DNA of 64,000 bases from Symsagittifera roscoffensis (Eukaryota > Xenacoelomorpha > Acoela > Convolutidae): NCBI RefSeq assembly GCF_963678635.1, contig NC_087062.1, forward strand, positions 73,377,345 through 73,441,344, in the 5' to 3' direction. Both the position numbers and the translations under genes were made by a program. The stretch's first letter is position 1, and every line of letters starts with the position of its first letter. Below the pieces are notes generated by a model. It ran no database searches and was not told where the DNA came from. It was given only the letters and a program-made list of their open reading frames with translations. This document shows, in pieces, positions 53,690-64,000 of the stretch.

Positions 53690-53960
53690 TGTTTTTTTTT
53701 CTAGAAACATTTCGACTTTTAAACTCATAATTTTTGATGTTTATTCAAAAAGTGAAAGTACTATCTCCCTAAACTCAAATTTAAAAAACATATTGCGACA
53801 GTTTTGTAGAGTTTTGAGAGTTTTTTCGAGAAATTCTTTCAGTTTACAGTTAACGCCTAACACAAAAATCCCAGTTTGCATTAGCGCCAAACAGTAAGAA
53901 GTATTCCGTCTCAAAAACTAATTTAAGTCGATTTACGGAGGCCAGTTTTTTCCAACAATT
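53690..53960 (+). mobile_element. Decayed copy of the 18487-type repeat
   Basis: Blocks in + order: TTTCTAGAAACATTTCGACTT, CTCAAATTTAAAAAACATAT, GTTAACGCC and a TCCGTCTCAAAAAC block. Strongly diverged. Confidence 0.4.
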
Positions 53961-54406
53961 TTTATAATATATTGATTCAAAGGTTTATTTTTTAAAAATT
54001 TTAGCAATTTTTTTGAGGATTCATATGTGCTTTTTATTTGACCCAGCGAAAAGAAAGTAGAAAAAACTCAACTGAATACGACAAGCTGTCCGAAATTCCG
54101 CGGTTGAAACAAAAATAACAACCAAATACAAATATCCGATACAAATAAAAACAACCAAACACCGAAATTTCAGTGATTGGAGCAAAAATTCAGAATCTTG
54201 TGTGAAATAGATTTTCTTGAAGTCAACCTCCATCAAAAAAAGTATTTTACGTTTTGACTTGAGAACAAAAATTAGAAAATAATCAACTACCGGCACCACT
54301 AGATAAAAACATGCGCAACCAAAAAAACTGTGAAACTGAATTACTATTTCTGATATTTACTGTTTTATGCTACGAAAAAAGCAAAAATGGCAAAAATCAA
54401 ACCACT

Positions 54407-55441
54407 CGCAATCAGGTTCTATGGATAATAATGGATTAAAATCGGTTTTTGGGGTCAAGAATGTTGCCATTATGATTGAGTATAATTACACTTTAGGACG
54501 ACAGAGTCGATTATAATCTAATTATAATCCATAAATTTCGAAGAATTTAAGTCGATTATCTTCCATATAAAATCCATTACAAGGATTATAATGGATTATT
54601 ATCTATCTGAATTTTTTCTAAACTTTCTACAAAAATTTGCAACTTTTTCTACATTTTTCACAAACTTTTGGATTTTTAATTCTACTCACATCTAGTTAAT
54701 TTTTGCAAAACGATATCCAGCACACTTTCAACAACCTTTACCTTCAAAGCCCACCCTTGTCTCCCTATTTATTTCTCTTTTTATCCCCCCAAACAACAAA
54801 AACCCCTCCAACTCTCAACACCTATCCTATAAAAGTTTTCAAAATTTTCCAATAAATCTAAGCGTTGAAATAACAGGCAAAAAAAACGTTTTTATGCATT
54901 TTTCAAAATAAGCAACCCTCCCCGAACTAACCTTTCTCCCAAGAAAAACACACCCACCACCCGAACTCTCAGAACTCTCAAAATGGGGTGAGATAAACAT
55001 GTGCAAAAAGACATTAGTGGGGGATGGATGGTAAGTGGGCGAGGGGCTGTGATACGCCGAATAAGAAAAAAAAAGTAGAAAAAAATTTAAAATAAAACAA
55101 TTAATTTAAATTTATAAGCCAAATGTAATATGCAACTTATCGATTGCAATCTTCAGGTTTTGAAACTAAACGGAATCTTTTCGGAAAATCCAGGTTTTTG
55201 CTTAAAACAAATTATGAATCATTATAAATCATTATAGTCCAATATAATCCATTATAATCCATTATAGTTCCTTATGATCTTTTAAAATCCATTATATCTG
55301 ATTAAATTGGTTTATTTTGATTTCTTTTTAAGTGGTTTATAATCAATTAATAATCCGTTATTTTCAATTACTTTGGAGATTTATGGAAACGGAGCTTGAA
55401 AGTCCATTACAATCGATTATTACTCATGGAACCTCATTGCG
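54407..55441. mobile_element. Foldback element rich in GATTATAATGG motifs, about 1035 bp
   Basis: The left end CGCAATCAGGTTCTATGG and the right end, inverted, CGCAATGAGGTTCCATG are matched. Inside the left arm GGATTATAATGGATTAT occurs repeatedly; inside the right arm the inverse AATCCATTATAATCC recurs. The 600-bp middle has no significant ORF. 55450-56490 contains no gene. Confidence 0.65.
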
Positions 55442-56499
55442 GTCAGTCGTCGAAACATTTGAAGATCGCTGGCCGAGGGACCAGCGAACATTCTTAAATA
55501 GTCCTCGACTGATTTGTTTTTCGCGAACTTTGCTTTTTTCTTTGCTAAAACAGTAAATTTTATAAATATTAAATTTAATTCAGTTTTGTTTGCCACCTGA
55601 TGATATTTGTTTTTTGACGAAGCAATACGCATTACAAAATGATTTTTTTTGTTCTTGTGACTTTTTCCTCCTTATTGAAATTTAGTGATTCTTTATTCAG
55701 GTAGAAAGCTTCAAAAACTGTTGAAAATTGGCCTAAGACATTGCTTCTCAAAATTTTGTACGAGATGATCTATAATTTTTAAGTCCGCTGTTTATGTCCA
55801 GATTGTCTCGAGTGTATATCCAGAGTTATCAAGCTATGATACAGTTTATCGCGACTAATTGTTCAGTCTTTCGTCTAACAATTTCCACACTATCGCGACT
55901 CTTTTTTATGTATATAAGATGAAAGCTTGACTAATTTCTTGACTAGCGCGACTGATTTATGTTCTATGGTAAATGAACTCGATTTTTGAGTTTTTCCCGA
56001 TTATAAAACCCTGTTTAGATCATGAAAGTTTGGTCGCGGGATTAAAATTGACAATTTTTTGAGGTCTAAAAATTGGTGTAAGCTTCGACAACAACAATTT
56101 CAAAAAAATCAAATCAGTTTTTTTGTATTATTTCTTAAATCTTGCTGGATATCAAATCACAATTTGCAGTAAGGATAGCCGGTTGCTGTGCACAGAATGT
56201 TCCGGCCCATTTCTCGGAAAAAAAACTTTTCTTCAAGTAAGTGTGTTCTCTTGTGCGTCGCGTGATGATAAACTAAATAAACGCGTAGATCATCAGTGAA
56301 TTAGGCATAAATGACTATAAATATATTGAAAAAACAAATAACAAATAGATGAAAGTTTTTTTCCAATTTCTTTGAATTGTTTCAATTTTTTGCACTTAAT
56401 GTTTTTTCACGTTTTTTATGCCTAGGGTTTTTAAAATTAAATTTTTTGAAAGTAAAACTGAGAAATTTTTAGCCTAAATTGATAATTTTCAAATATAAT

Positions 56500-56700
56500 G
56501 AACGTTACTCTATCGCTTTACTCGCTCGAAAATAGACAAAAAATCAAAAATTTCAAACCGATTTTTCTCAACACTCGGTAAGATAATTTGAAATTTTTCA
56601 ATGTCTTTCGAATCACGACTAAAAGGGTTTAAAAAAAACTGAAAAACACCCGAACACAAAGTTCCTCCCCATTTTCAAATGGTAGGAACAATAAGTCAGC
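56500..56700. repeat. Dispersed repeat, pair with 43508-43760
   Basis: See the partner copy; shared blocks are GCTTTACTCGCTCGAA, TTTCAAACCGATTTTTCTC and ACAAAGTTCCTCCCCATTTTC. From about 57000 the + strand changes from T-rich to A-rich. 56700-57980 has no supported gene. Confidence 0.5.
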
Positions 56701-58219
56701 ACGCAGAAAAATTTATGAATTATTACGCTCCAAATATATTTGCTTAAGCTTTACTTGGTCATATGGGTCTGATAATTGATAGCATTGAGTGGAAAAAATA
56801 ATGACTTAGCTCAAGAAATTTTTTATCATTGATTTTCTTCTTTTGGTTTTCTTTTTAAAAAGGCAGCGAATGAAATTTAAAAAAGCAGATTTAAAAACCT
56901 AAATTCTTAGCATTAATTAAATCGCCTATTTATTCTTTTATTCAGTTGCGTTAACTCAAATTGTGAACTAAATCTCTTCGAAAATTTATTTTGGTCGTTT
57001 CTCAAAAACTCTCCCCAAAAAACTGCCTTTACTTGAGTAAATCAAATAACTGTTTTATACTCATTTAACCAAATAAAAACTACCTAGAGTTAACATCTTC
57101 ACCCTTGAATGTTTATCATCATAACAAGGCTTCAATATGACAAAATAAAACTATCTATTTACGACCAATTGCAACATCAGTGTTATCAGATAAGTTTGGA
57201 ACCTCATCGAAAGTATCAGTAGAATTAGAATCCAATCAGCATATTGAGAACTAAACGAATGCTTTGACGGGTATTGACTTGGATTTTCACCTTCAAAACT
57301 CTTTTGAAGACCTGACAACAGACAAGCAAACGATTTCCAAATTTCTTAGATTAAAGGTTTCATACTTTGATAATTTCCCCGTCTTAAACAACCCATACGA
57401 AGCTGACTTAATATCAAGCACAAAAACAAATACCACAAACTCCACCTTAAAATTTTAGAGAAAAAAATTGAAATAAAATTTTGTTTGAACTGTAGTTAAC
57501 CGACGGATTCGGCAATAATCTTATGCCCTTAAGATGCTACTGGAATTTTTGTATCACATGAATTCACAATACTTGCCATTTCTACGTTACGTAAAATAAA
57601 TTAAAAAATATCTGGTAAGTTCTCATTTTAAATCGGTGCTTAAAAAGTGTTCTCAAGTTCACAATTGAAGAACCATACGAACAGTTTTTTTTTCTCAAAA
57701 GTGTTGGATTAAAACTTAAAGCTTGCAAGAAGATCATTACGCTTTTAAGCAATTCCAAATTTGTCAAATTCCTTTACAGCTGATGTCTTTGTTAAAATTC
57801 GCAGGTGAAACAAATAAGACTTTTTATGGAAAAATTGTACAGCTGCTTTCAGGGGCGGATTTAGGATTTTTTGGCTCATCTGGATAACTCATCTGGTGCG
57901 ACCATAAGTCTCGAACAAGACCTTACTAGATTAGAATTAACCAAAATTAGATTAGAAATTAGACAAAAACATTTACAAAATGTTATACGACAATAATTTA
58001 ATTGAAATGTCTCTCCGACTCAATAGATCAGAGCCAATATTCCGAACCATAATAGAACTACCCGGAATTGGAAGAAGACATCGAACCAAAGACGACATAC
58101 GACAAAGTAGAAACTTGCCGTATAGTTATATGATAGTTCGGCAAAAGCCAGAACAAACTTTTATATTTCGAATACTACTTGCAATGAATTTAGATTTCCA
58201 TTTGCAAACATAAAACCTT

Positions 58220-59142
58220 GAAGTAAATCTTCAAAATCATTTCAGGCGCTAAACAAATTAATATTATACAATAACGATTGATAAAAAGATCTAAGATCGT
58301 TTTCCTAAAACTCTGCAGTATTATACAAAACATGTTTGAAGAATATTTATTGGAAAATAAAAATAAAAATTAGTAGCATGACAATAAATGGTTAGTAATC
58401 ATAAATCATCCTGTTGTTCCAGCTTCATCACCTAAAACATAACAGCAATCATAAACCCACTAATATCATCAAAACACTAAATCTTTCCTTTACACAAATT
58501 TAAAACTTTATTAAAATTTAAAGTCACTTAATTTAAAATCAGATCATCAAGGCTTATCCTTGGATCTTAAATCATTTTCTACTTAATTAAATTTTAAATT
58601 TGATCATCAAGGCTTATCCTTGGATCAAACAGAACAACCTTGTTCTCCCCCACCCACTTAATTAGTGTCTAACGACCTCAAACGTCGATTCACTACCCAA
58701 CCCTTTCTAAAAACCCAAGACTAATAGAAATTTTTAAACAAAACTAATCATTCAAATTAGGATAAACAGTGAAGAACTTCGGTTATTCATCCTTCACTTG
58801 ACCCCTCCTCTTACCAGACCCAGGATAAATCTTAGACTTAGTAAGTTTAAAATAGTATCTAACGAACTACTCGCGTTCTAATTATACCTGAACCTTGTGG
58901 ATCGATTTACTATTCTCCAACCCTTGAACACAATCACTACCCCTAAGTAAGATTAAGTAAGTTAACACCTTAGCTTATACTAGTCACGAGAAAGTAAAAA
59001 TCATTCTTCGGAATCGATATACTTTTCTCTCCAACCCTGAACAATTAGACCCAGGTTAAGCTAACCAAAAAATCGTAAGAACTAACAGTTTAAGTCAATA
59101 GAAATCATTTAACAACCTTTTGCATCCGTCATTCTAAACCTT
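58220..59142 (+). other. Presumed 5' LTR remainder and leader of the terminal retrotransposon
   Basis: Non-coding, A/C-rich. It contains AATAAA at about 58353 and 58384, and a 60-bp tandem pair carrying GATCATCAAGGCTTATCC (58542 and 58602), each a small hairpin (CAAGG-CTTAT-CCTTG). Three spaced copies of GAT-(T/A)-x-ACT...CCAACCCT follow (58687, 58904, 59016). The LTR borders and primer site could not be fixed. Confidence 0.4.
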
Positions 59143-59610
59143 ATGTCATTTAAAAACCTAGGAAATAAACAAACAATCATTTTACACAATTGTGAAATAG
59201 ATAACAAAAAATACGACCTTGTAATCACACCTCATACACAAACAATTGGATACATTCGAACAAAACGACAAACACTAAAGAGAAAAATAATAACTAAACA
59301 AAGACAAATAACACGAAAAAGATTTTCAAAAAATCGAAACGCATTTTCAGAATCAGAAACCAACAGTTTAGACGAACTTTACAAATTAAAAGAATCAATA
59401 GATAAAAATTACCCACAACACGATCAATTATATTTTTCTGACTCAGAAACAACTTCAAATTCATCACAAAGAGGAAAAAGAAGAATAAAAAAGCAGTATA
59501 AACACAAACCAGTACATCTATACAATTGGAATCAACCAATTCGACACATTAATAATTACATATTAACAGTCATCGAACGAAAAAATGAGTTCAACGCACA
59601 CCCCAGGTGA
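59143..59610 (+). CDS. Small basic leading ORF of an LTR retrotransposon (ORF A)
   Basis: A 155-aa protein starting at ATG 59143 and ending at TGA 59608-59610. It is strongly basic (many Lys/Arg/Gln; RTKRQTLKRKIITKQRQ region) with a serine-acidic patch (SDSETTSNSS) before a second basic patch. No known domain is recognised and no cysteine knuckle is present. Its last 26 nt overlap the start of the gag-protease ORF in the +1 frame. A-rich codon use matches that ORF, so both belong to one element. A small ORF before gag is unusual in Ty3-like elements. A role in RNA binding is possible from charge alone, but I cannot assign a function. Confidence 0.65.
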   Translation: MSFKNLGNKQTIILHNCEIDNKKYDLVITPHTQTIGYIRTKRQTLKRKIITKQRQITRKRFSKNRNAFSESETNSLDELYKLKESIDKNYPQHDQLYFSDSETTSNSSQRGKRRIKKQYKHKPVHLYNWNQPIRHINNYILTVIERKNEFNAHPR

Positions 59611-62600
59611 CGAAACTCCAGATGATGATGAAATCTTTCCTTTTATAGTAGATGCAGATACTGATAGAGGACAACACATATTTTGTCAAAATTTACTCGT
59701 AAATTTATTTGAACCCGGAATCAGTCCATGTAAAACAGAGTTCCCCGATGTAAAAATCAAAAGACAAATCATAGATCACTATCTAAAAGATATATGCAAC
59801 ATAACACAACAGTATGGAATCTACTCTATAGAATTCACTTCCCCAAACCATAATAATAGAACATATACTATTCAAACAGACGACCTTGATTTAGAATTTT
59901 CAAAAGTTTTTTCAGAATATATAAAAAGCATCCAATACCATAACTCACAAAGAGCAAACTCCATTTTCACCAATGAAGTTTTCGCACTAATATATAGTTA
60001 TATTTCGATATTAGAAAATGAACTCCCATTAACAAATGTCTCACCGACAGAAACATCTAAACATTTAAGAGTACGACATGAAATCACACTACTCTCTAGT
60101 TATTTAAACATTATTAAAGAAAATTTCACGAAAGACGACGTTTCACAACATACCAAACACGATTTACAAAAAATTTTAGCATGGTTCATAATAGATTATT
60201 TCACACACAATATTGATTTAATTGCACAAGCAAGAAAAAATTTTAGACCCCAAAATTCGAACGATGATACCGCTATCACAGAACAATCAGATTATGTTTG
60301 GGACCCCGAATGGTCTCATTCCGCATTTATAAACTTTCCACAATCAATCTCAAGTCAAGCAATAGGTACAATATCTTACATAAGAGATTATGTAAGAGTA
60401 ATACCATTAACAATTGATGCAACACCATTAAACTATAATACATTTTTACCCGATACACAAAATAATAGTTTAAACTCTACAGTCATACACAATGAAAACC
60501 TCAATGGAACTAGGAATCTTACTCAACAAGATATCCAGACACCATCACACTTCATAAATGAAGAAATTGTACACACAACAACTACACAACAAAGTATTTC
60601 ACCAATACGCCCAAATTTAACAACACCAAGAAATACAAATCCTTCACAAACACAGGTAACCTTACAATCAACCGTTAAACCTTCGGTTGCCCCTAAATAT
60701 TCACATATGGATTACCAAACATACAAACCTATGACAATACCATCAAAAACACGCAAAACATTCACTAGAGACAACTTTGCAGACCATAATTATAATTATA
60801 CACATCCATCAAAAACAAATTATCAACCACAAAGAAATTTTAATCAATATACAAAACCTCGAAACTGGGATAACCCAACGGCCCAATATAATTCCACAAA
60901 TTTTCAACCAAATCCTCCACAGGATCGCAGTGGAAATTACCCATTTTTTCAACAAAATAAAAATAAAAAACAAACATCTTATCAAATGGATTATTTATCC
61001 TCAGATGAAGATTTCTTACAACCAGATATATTTACACCAAATACTCAAGAATATCGTAGACAAGGAATACAGAAAACACGTACAAATCATAGAAATTTTT
61101 CTCCACAATCAATAGATGCACAATATCAACAACCAATTCAACAACAAAATCCAATTAATACACAATCTTTTCAACCAATTCAACAACAAAATCCAATGAC
61201 TACACACTCGTATCAACCATCACAAATGCAAAATGAAATACCACTCCCGTATTATCTTCAACAACATGAAATAACAAGAAACCAACTTTCAAATTTTTCT
61301 CAAATGCCAAATGCAGCTGAATCATTACAAATGACAATGAATCCATACCTTATGGGTGGATCATCAATAACATCAAACAAACCTTTAATGGTTTTCACAG
61401 GAACAGACCCTGAATACTCTGTAGAAGATTACTTAAATGCAGTAACAGCAAATTTGATTTTAAATATAGGACCTGAACCAATTAATACGCCACTACATCA
61501 AAACTGGATACATCGACGCACAGCGTTGATACAAACAACCTTAGATGGCGCAGCCCAAAAATGGTTTTCAGTACTACCTCAAGAAATAAAATCAAACTGG
61601 AAAAGATTTACACAAGAATTTTCAAAAATGTTTGACTCTGAAAGAAACAAACAACAACAAAGAGTTTTATGTAATGAAATTCGCAGATTACCAAACGAAA
61701 CCATCAAGCAAATAGCAGTAAGAATCGAAACACTAGTTCGAAAAGCATATTCACTAAATACACACGACTATAAAAACACTAAGATGACAGAAATCTTAAT
61801 GATGACCTTAACACCACAATTAAGGAAAATAGCAATAAAAAAGAGAGCATCCCATCCTTCTTCAATTCGAGAACCCGATTTAGATTTTAGAAAACTAGTA
61901 GACAAACTAGAACAAGCAGAAATCACGATGAAACTAGAAGAAACGGAGAATTTGAAATTACAATACGTTAACAAAATTGAAACGACTCCCACTAATATTA
62001 ATAATATACAAGAATCAGAAACAGATCTCGTTGAAAAAATCACTGAAATACTCAATATTTACGAAAAGAACCCGAACTTTAAAGGCAAACCATCTTTCAA
62101 GAAATGGTGTAATTATTGCCGACGATACGGACATAGTATTTCCGAATGTAGACAAAAACAGCAAGATAGTCAAAATAAACCTCAAAAATACAAAGAACCA
62201 AATAAATCATTTTATCAATACATGAAAAAAGATCAAAATCTACCAAACAAAAATGTATACAGCAACAACAGTTCAGGAAAACCACTCCCGAACAATACAA
62301 GCTATACAAGAAATCAATCTCCATATAACTCAAGTTATAGAGGAAGATCACCAGAACGAAGAAACACGTATAATTCATCACAAAATCACTACAATAGACC
62401 GAATAGTCGAAATAACTACTCCAGATCAAATTCAAATACACAACGATTTGTTTCTAGATCTAATTCCCAATCAAGAAATAACTACTATCCAAACAACCAA
62501 TCACGAAATTCATCATACAATAGGAATAGAAACTACTCCTATAATAGAAATAGAAGTTATTCAAACAATCGAAATCAGAATTACCCGAACAATCGATCAA

Positions 62601-64000
62601 GGAATAACTCATATAATAGATCGAACTATAACAGACAAAACAATAATTACCAAAACAGATCGCGAAATAATTCACAAAATCGACACCCAAGTTATAATAA
62701 TCGTTATAGAAATTATTCCCAATCACCACACCGGAATAATAATCACTACAATAACTCTAATAATCGTCATAGAAGTAGTACACCTAAACATCAAAGACAA
62801 ATCAATCAAGTACAAGCTAACCCAGAAACAACATCAGACCCCCCAGGTATTGATGACACAGTAACTGATACGTTACAACTTAATCAAATAAACTGTACAT
62901 CATCAGATTCAGAAAGTGATACTGAAAACACTCTTGCTATCAATATGATAAAAGTCGAAAATGACTATGAATCTGTCATATATGAACAACCCTTTCCATC
63001 ACACATATATGAAAATCAATCAGAATTTCTTCAAAATCATTACACTACACCCATAAATTCCACACCAACGACGCAAGAAACAAACGAGATTAACACTACA
63101 GATCAAACCAATAAAAATACCAAAACAAAATGCTTGAATACAAACCACATTTATCAAAATATACAAAAAGAACAACCCAAAGAAAAAATTTGGACAATAC
63201 CATTTCTATTAGAAAGCCCAAGAAATAAAGAATTTCAACCACCAGACCTTGAAATAGATTTTTTAATTGATTCAGGAGCAGAATCAAACATAATAAACAT
63301 TCCCACATGGAATGAAATAAAAACTTTACACCCAAAGCTAACACCTCTTGAAACCTCCAGTAAGTTAGCGACAGCACAAGGATCAACATTGATAAACTAC
63401 GGAAAAATCCAATTATTTCTCCTCCCTACCAGAACAATGGAGCAAAGCAAACTTCTAAACAAGCCATTTAAACAAATATTCCATATTACTGATATTAAAT
63501 ATAACATCATTGGTATACCATTTATTTCAAAGTATATACCAACAATTAACATACTAAATAGTAAAATATTAATCAAAGATAAATATACAAAAACAAAAGA
63601 AACATCATTAACATTTTTTCAAAGATTAAATAAACAACCACCATTCTTTTCAAAATTTTATCCGATATTTAATCAACAAAGAAAACACCTGAAACCACTA
63701 TCAGGAAACATCTATAATTTTTCAATAAAACAAGTTCATCAATATGATAAAGAACAAAACAAACAAAATTTTTATATGTCAGATTTTGAATTCAAACCTA
63801 TTCATAAATTTTTCAAAATTACAATCTCTTCAATAAAATATTTGAAAAATTCGAATTCAGATATTATTTCCTTACATGTTTATAACAACACACCTTACCA
63901 AGTAACATTACCTTTAGGACTTTTAGGATATTGTGAAACTAACGCTACAATATCACCAATACACGAAAAAGCCTATCGCGTAAATAATATACTCCAATTA
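59585..64000 (+). CDS. Gag-protease polyprotein of a Ty3/Gypsy-like retrotransposon (ORF B, runs off the window)
   Basis: One frame is open from the ATG at 59585 to the window end: 1472 codons without a stop. Residues 1-590 are an extended, Asn/Gln/Thr-rich region of unknown function, including a 42-bp tandem (QPIQQQNP...) near 61130-61215. A Retrotrans_gag-type capsid domain follows at about 600-760 (MVFTGTDPEYSVEDYLNAV, then DGAAQKWFSVLP). Next is a CX2CX4HX4C zinc knuckle near 841 (CNYCRRYGHSISEC), then an Asn/Arg/Ser/Tyr-rich stretch at about 890-1070. A retropepsin-like aspartic protease active site, FLIDSGAES, has its Asp near 1229. Gag and protease are fused in frame, with no frameshift. 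Reverse transcriptase would lie beyond the window. The intact frame suggests a young insertion. Confidence 0.88.
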   Translation, partial: MSSTHTPGDETPDDDEIFPFIVDADTDRGQHIFCQNLLVNLFEPGISPCKTEFPDVKIKRQIIDHYLKDICNITQQYGIYSIEFTSPNHNNRTYTIQTDDLDLEFSKVFSEYIKSIQYHNSQRANSIFTNEVFALIYSYISILENELPLTNVSPTETSKHLRVRHEITLLSSYLNIIKENFTKDDVSQHTKHDLQKILAWFIIDYFTHNIDLIAQARKNFRPQNSNDDTAITEQSDYVWDPEWSHSAFINFPQSISSQAIGTISYIRDYVRVIPLTIDATPLNYNTFLPDTQNNSLNSTVIHNENLNGTRNLTQQDIQTPSHFINEEIVHTTTTQQSISPIRPNLTTPRNTNPSQTQVTLQSTVKPSVAPKYSHMDYQTYKPMTIPSKTRKTFTRDNFADHNYNYTHPSKTNYQPQRNFNQYTKPRNWDNPTAQYNSTNFQPNPPQDRSGNYPFFQQNKNKKQTSYQMDYLSSDEDFLQPDIFTPNTQEYRRQGIQKTRTNHRNFSPQSIDAQYQQPIQQQNPINTQSFQPIQQQNPMTTHSYQPSQMQNEIPLPYYLQQHEITRNQLSNFSQMPNAAESLQMTMNPYLMGGSSITSNKPLMVFTGTDPEYSVEDYLNAVTANLILNIGPEPINTPLHQNWIHRRTALIQTTLDGAAQKWFSVLPQEIKSNWKRFTQEFSKMFDSERNKQQQRVLCNEIRRLPNETIKQIAVRIETLVRKAYSLNTHDYKNTKMTEILMMTLTPQLRKIAIKKRASHPSSIREPDLDFRKLVDKLEQAEITMKLEETENLKLQYVNKIETTPTNINNIQESETDLVEKITEILNIYEKNPNFKGKPSFKKWCNYCRRYGHSISECRQKQQDSQNKPQKYKEPNKSFYQYMKKDQNLPNKNVYSNNSSGKPLPNNTSYTRNQSPYNSSYRGRSPERRNTYNSSQNHYNRPNSRNNYSRSNSNTQRFVSRSNSQSRNNYYPNNQSRNSSYNRNRNYSYNRNRSYSNNRNQNYPNNRSRNNSYNRSNYNRQNNNYQNRSRNNSQNRHPSYNNRYRNYSQSPHRNNNHYNNSNNRHRSSTPKHQRQINQVQANPETTSDPPGIDDTVTDTLQLNQINCTSSDSESDTENTLAINMIKVENDYESVIYEQPFPSHIYENQSEFLQNHYTTPINSTPTTQETNEINTTDQTNKNTKTKCLNTNHIYQNIQKEQPKEKIWTIPFLLESPRNKEFQPPDLEIDFLIDSGAESNIINIPTWNEIKTLHPKLTPLETSSKLATAQGSTLINYGKIQLFLLPTRTMEQSKLLNKPFKQIFHITDIKYNIIGIPFISKYIPTINILNSKILIKDKYTKTKETSLTFFQRLNKQPPFFSKFYPIFNQQRKHLKPLSGNIYNFSIKQVHQYDKEQNKQNFYMSDFEFKPIHKFFKITISSIKYLKNSNSDIISLHVYNNTPYQVTLPLGLLGYCETNATISPIHEKAYRVNNILQL

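Larger units (their letters stand above)
57980..64000 (+). mobile_element. LTR retrotransposon, 5' part (Ty3/Gypsy-like)
   Basis: Covers the presumed LTR/leader, ORF A and ORF B. The whole block is A-rich on the + strand, in contrast to the T-rich host sequence to its left. A short open frame at 57980-58213 may belong to its upstream flank or to another copy. The left border is only approximate. Confidence 0.7.

Noticed and set aside
57264-58213. Two small ORFs sharing a DLDFHLQ / NLDFHLQ end
   Set aside because: The shared end is only seven residues and the flanks do not align; probably chance or very old retroelement tail.
62253-62864. A 203-codon + strand ORF rich in Ile/Thr
   Set aside because: It is a frame shadow of the Asn/Arg-rich part of the gag-protease ORF; its odd composition follows from the low-complexity codons.
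1-64000. CRISPR array, bacterial operon or phage content
   Set aside because: No regularly spaced identical repeats; introns, poly(A) signals and animal transposons show nuclear eukaryotic DNA.

Overview
The window is AT-rich nuclear DNA from a metazoan, most likely an invertebrate. Genes have GT-AG introns, AATAAA poly(A) signals and typical animal families (eL37, RPP21, UQCC1, coatomer zeta, SWI5, a trypsin-like protease, an aquaporin). Several start codons lie 1-60 nt after a good 3' splice site with no visible upstream coding exon, and three same-strand genes sit only 190-260 bp apart. This suggests spliced-leader trans-splicing with operons, as in tunicates, flatworms, rotifers and some cnidarians. 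I cannot name the species.

Layout. 0-20 kb is the gene-rich part, mostly on the + strand: the 3' exon of a PAH-domain protein (GON4L-like), eL37, RPP21, a 1439-aa low-complexity protein, a tiny candidate exon near 12.8 kb, then a tight cluster of a pogo/CENP-B-type DNA-binding protein, UQCC1 and coatomer zeta. A candidate terminal exon lies on the - strand at 6.3 kb. 21-26 kb is a two-exon SWI5 gene with a 4.4-kb intron full of transposon remnants. 26.6-30.7 kb is a dead non-LTR retrotransposon. 34.6-35.7 kb is an intronless secreted serine protease (-) with a TATA box. 37.5-45.2 kb is an aquaporin in at least four exons, interrupted by foldback and hAT-type MITEs, recent local duplications and a 200-N assembly gap. 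46-57 kb is repeat-dominated: foldback elements, a decayed Ty3-like element (+) and next to it the 3' part of another LTR element (-) with its LTR and polypurine tract. 58-64 kb is the 5' part of an intact-looking LTR retrotransposon: an A-rich leader, a small basic ORF and an overlapping gag-protease ORF that stays open to the window edge.

The host genes are housekeeping functions (translation, tRNA maturation, complex III assembly, vesicle coats, recombination) plus one digestive-type protease and one channel. Apart from the possible operon I see no shared pathway. The least expected items are the leading-ORF retrotransposon, an aquaporin whose first NPA box reads NNA, a spliceable coding-like fragment inside the coatomer zeta intron cut by a repeat, and a candidate SINE family built from a hairpin plus a tRNA-like part.
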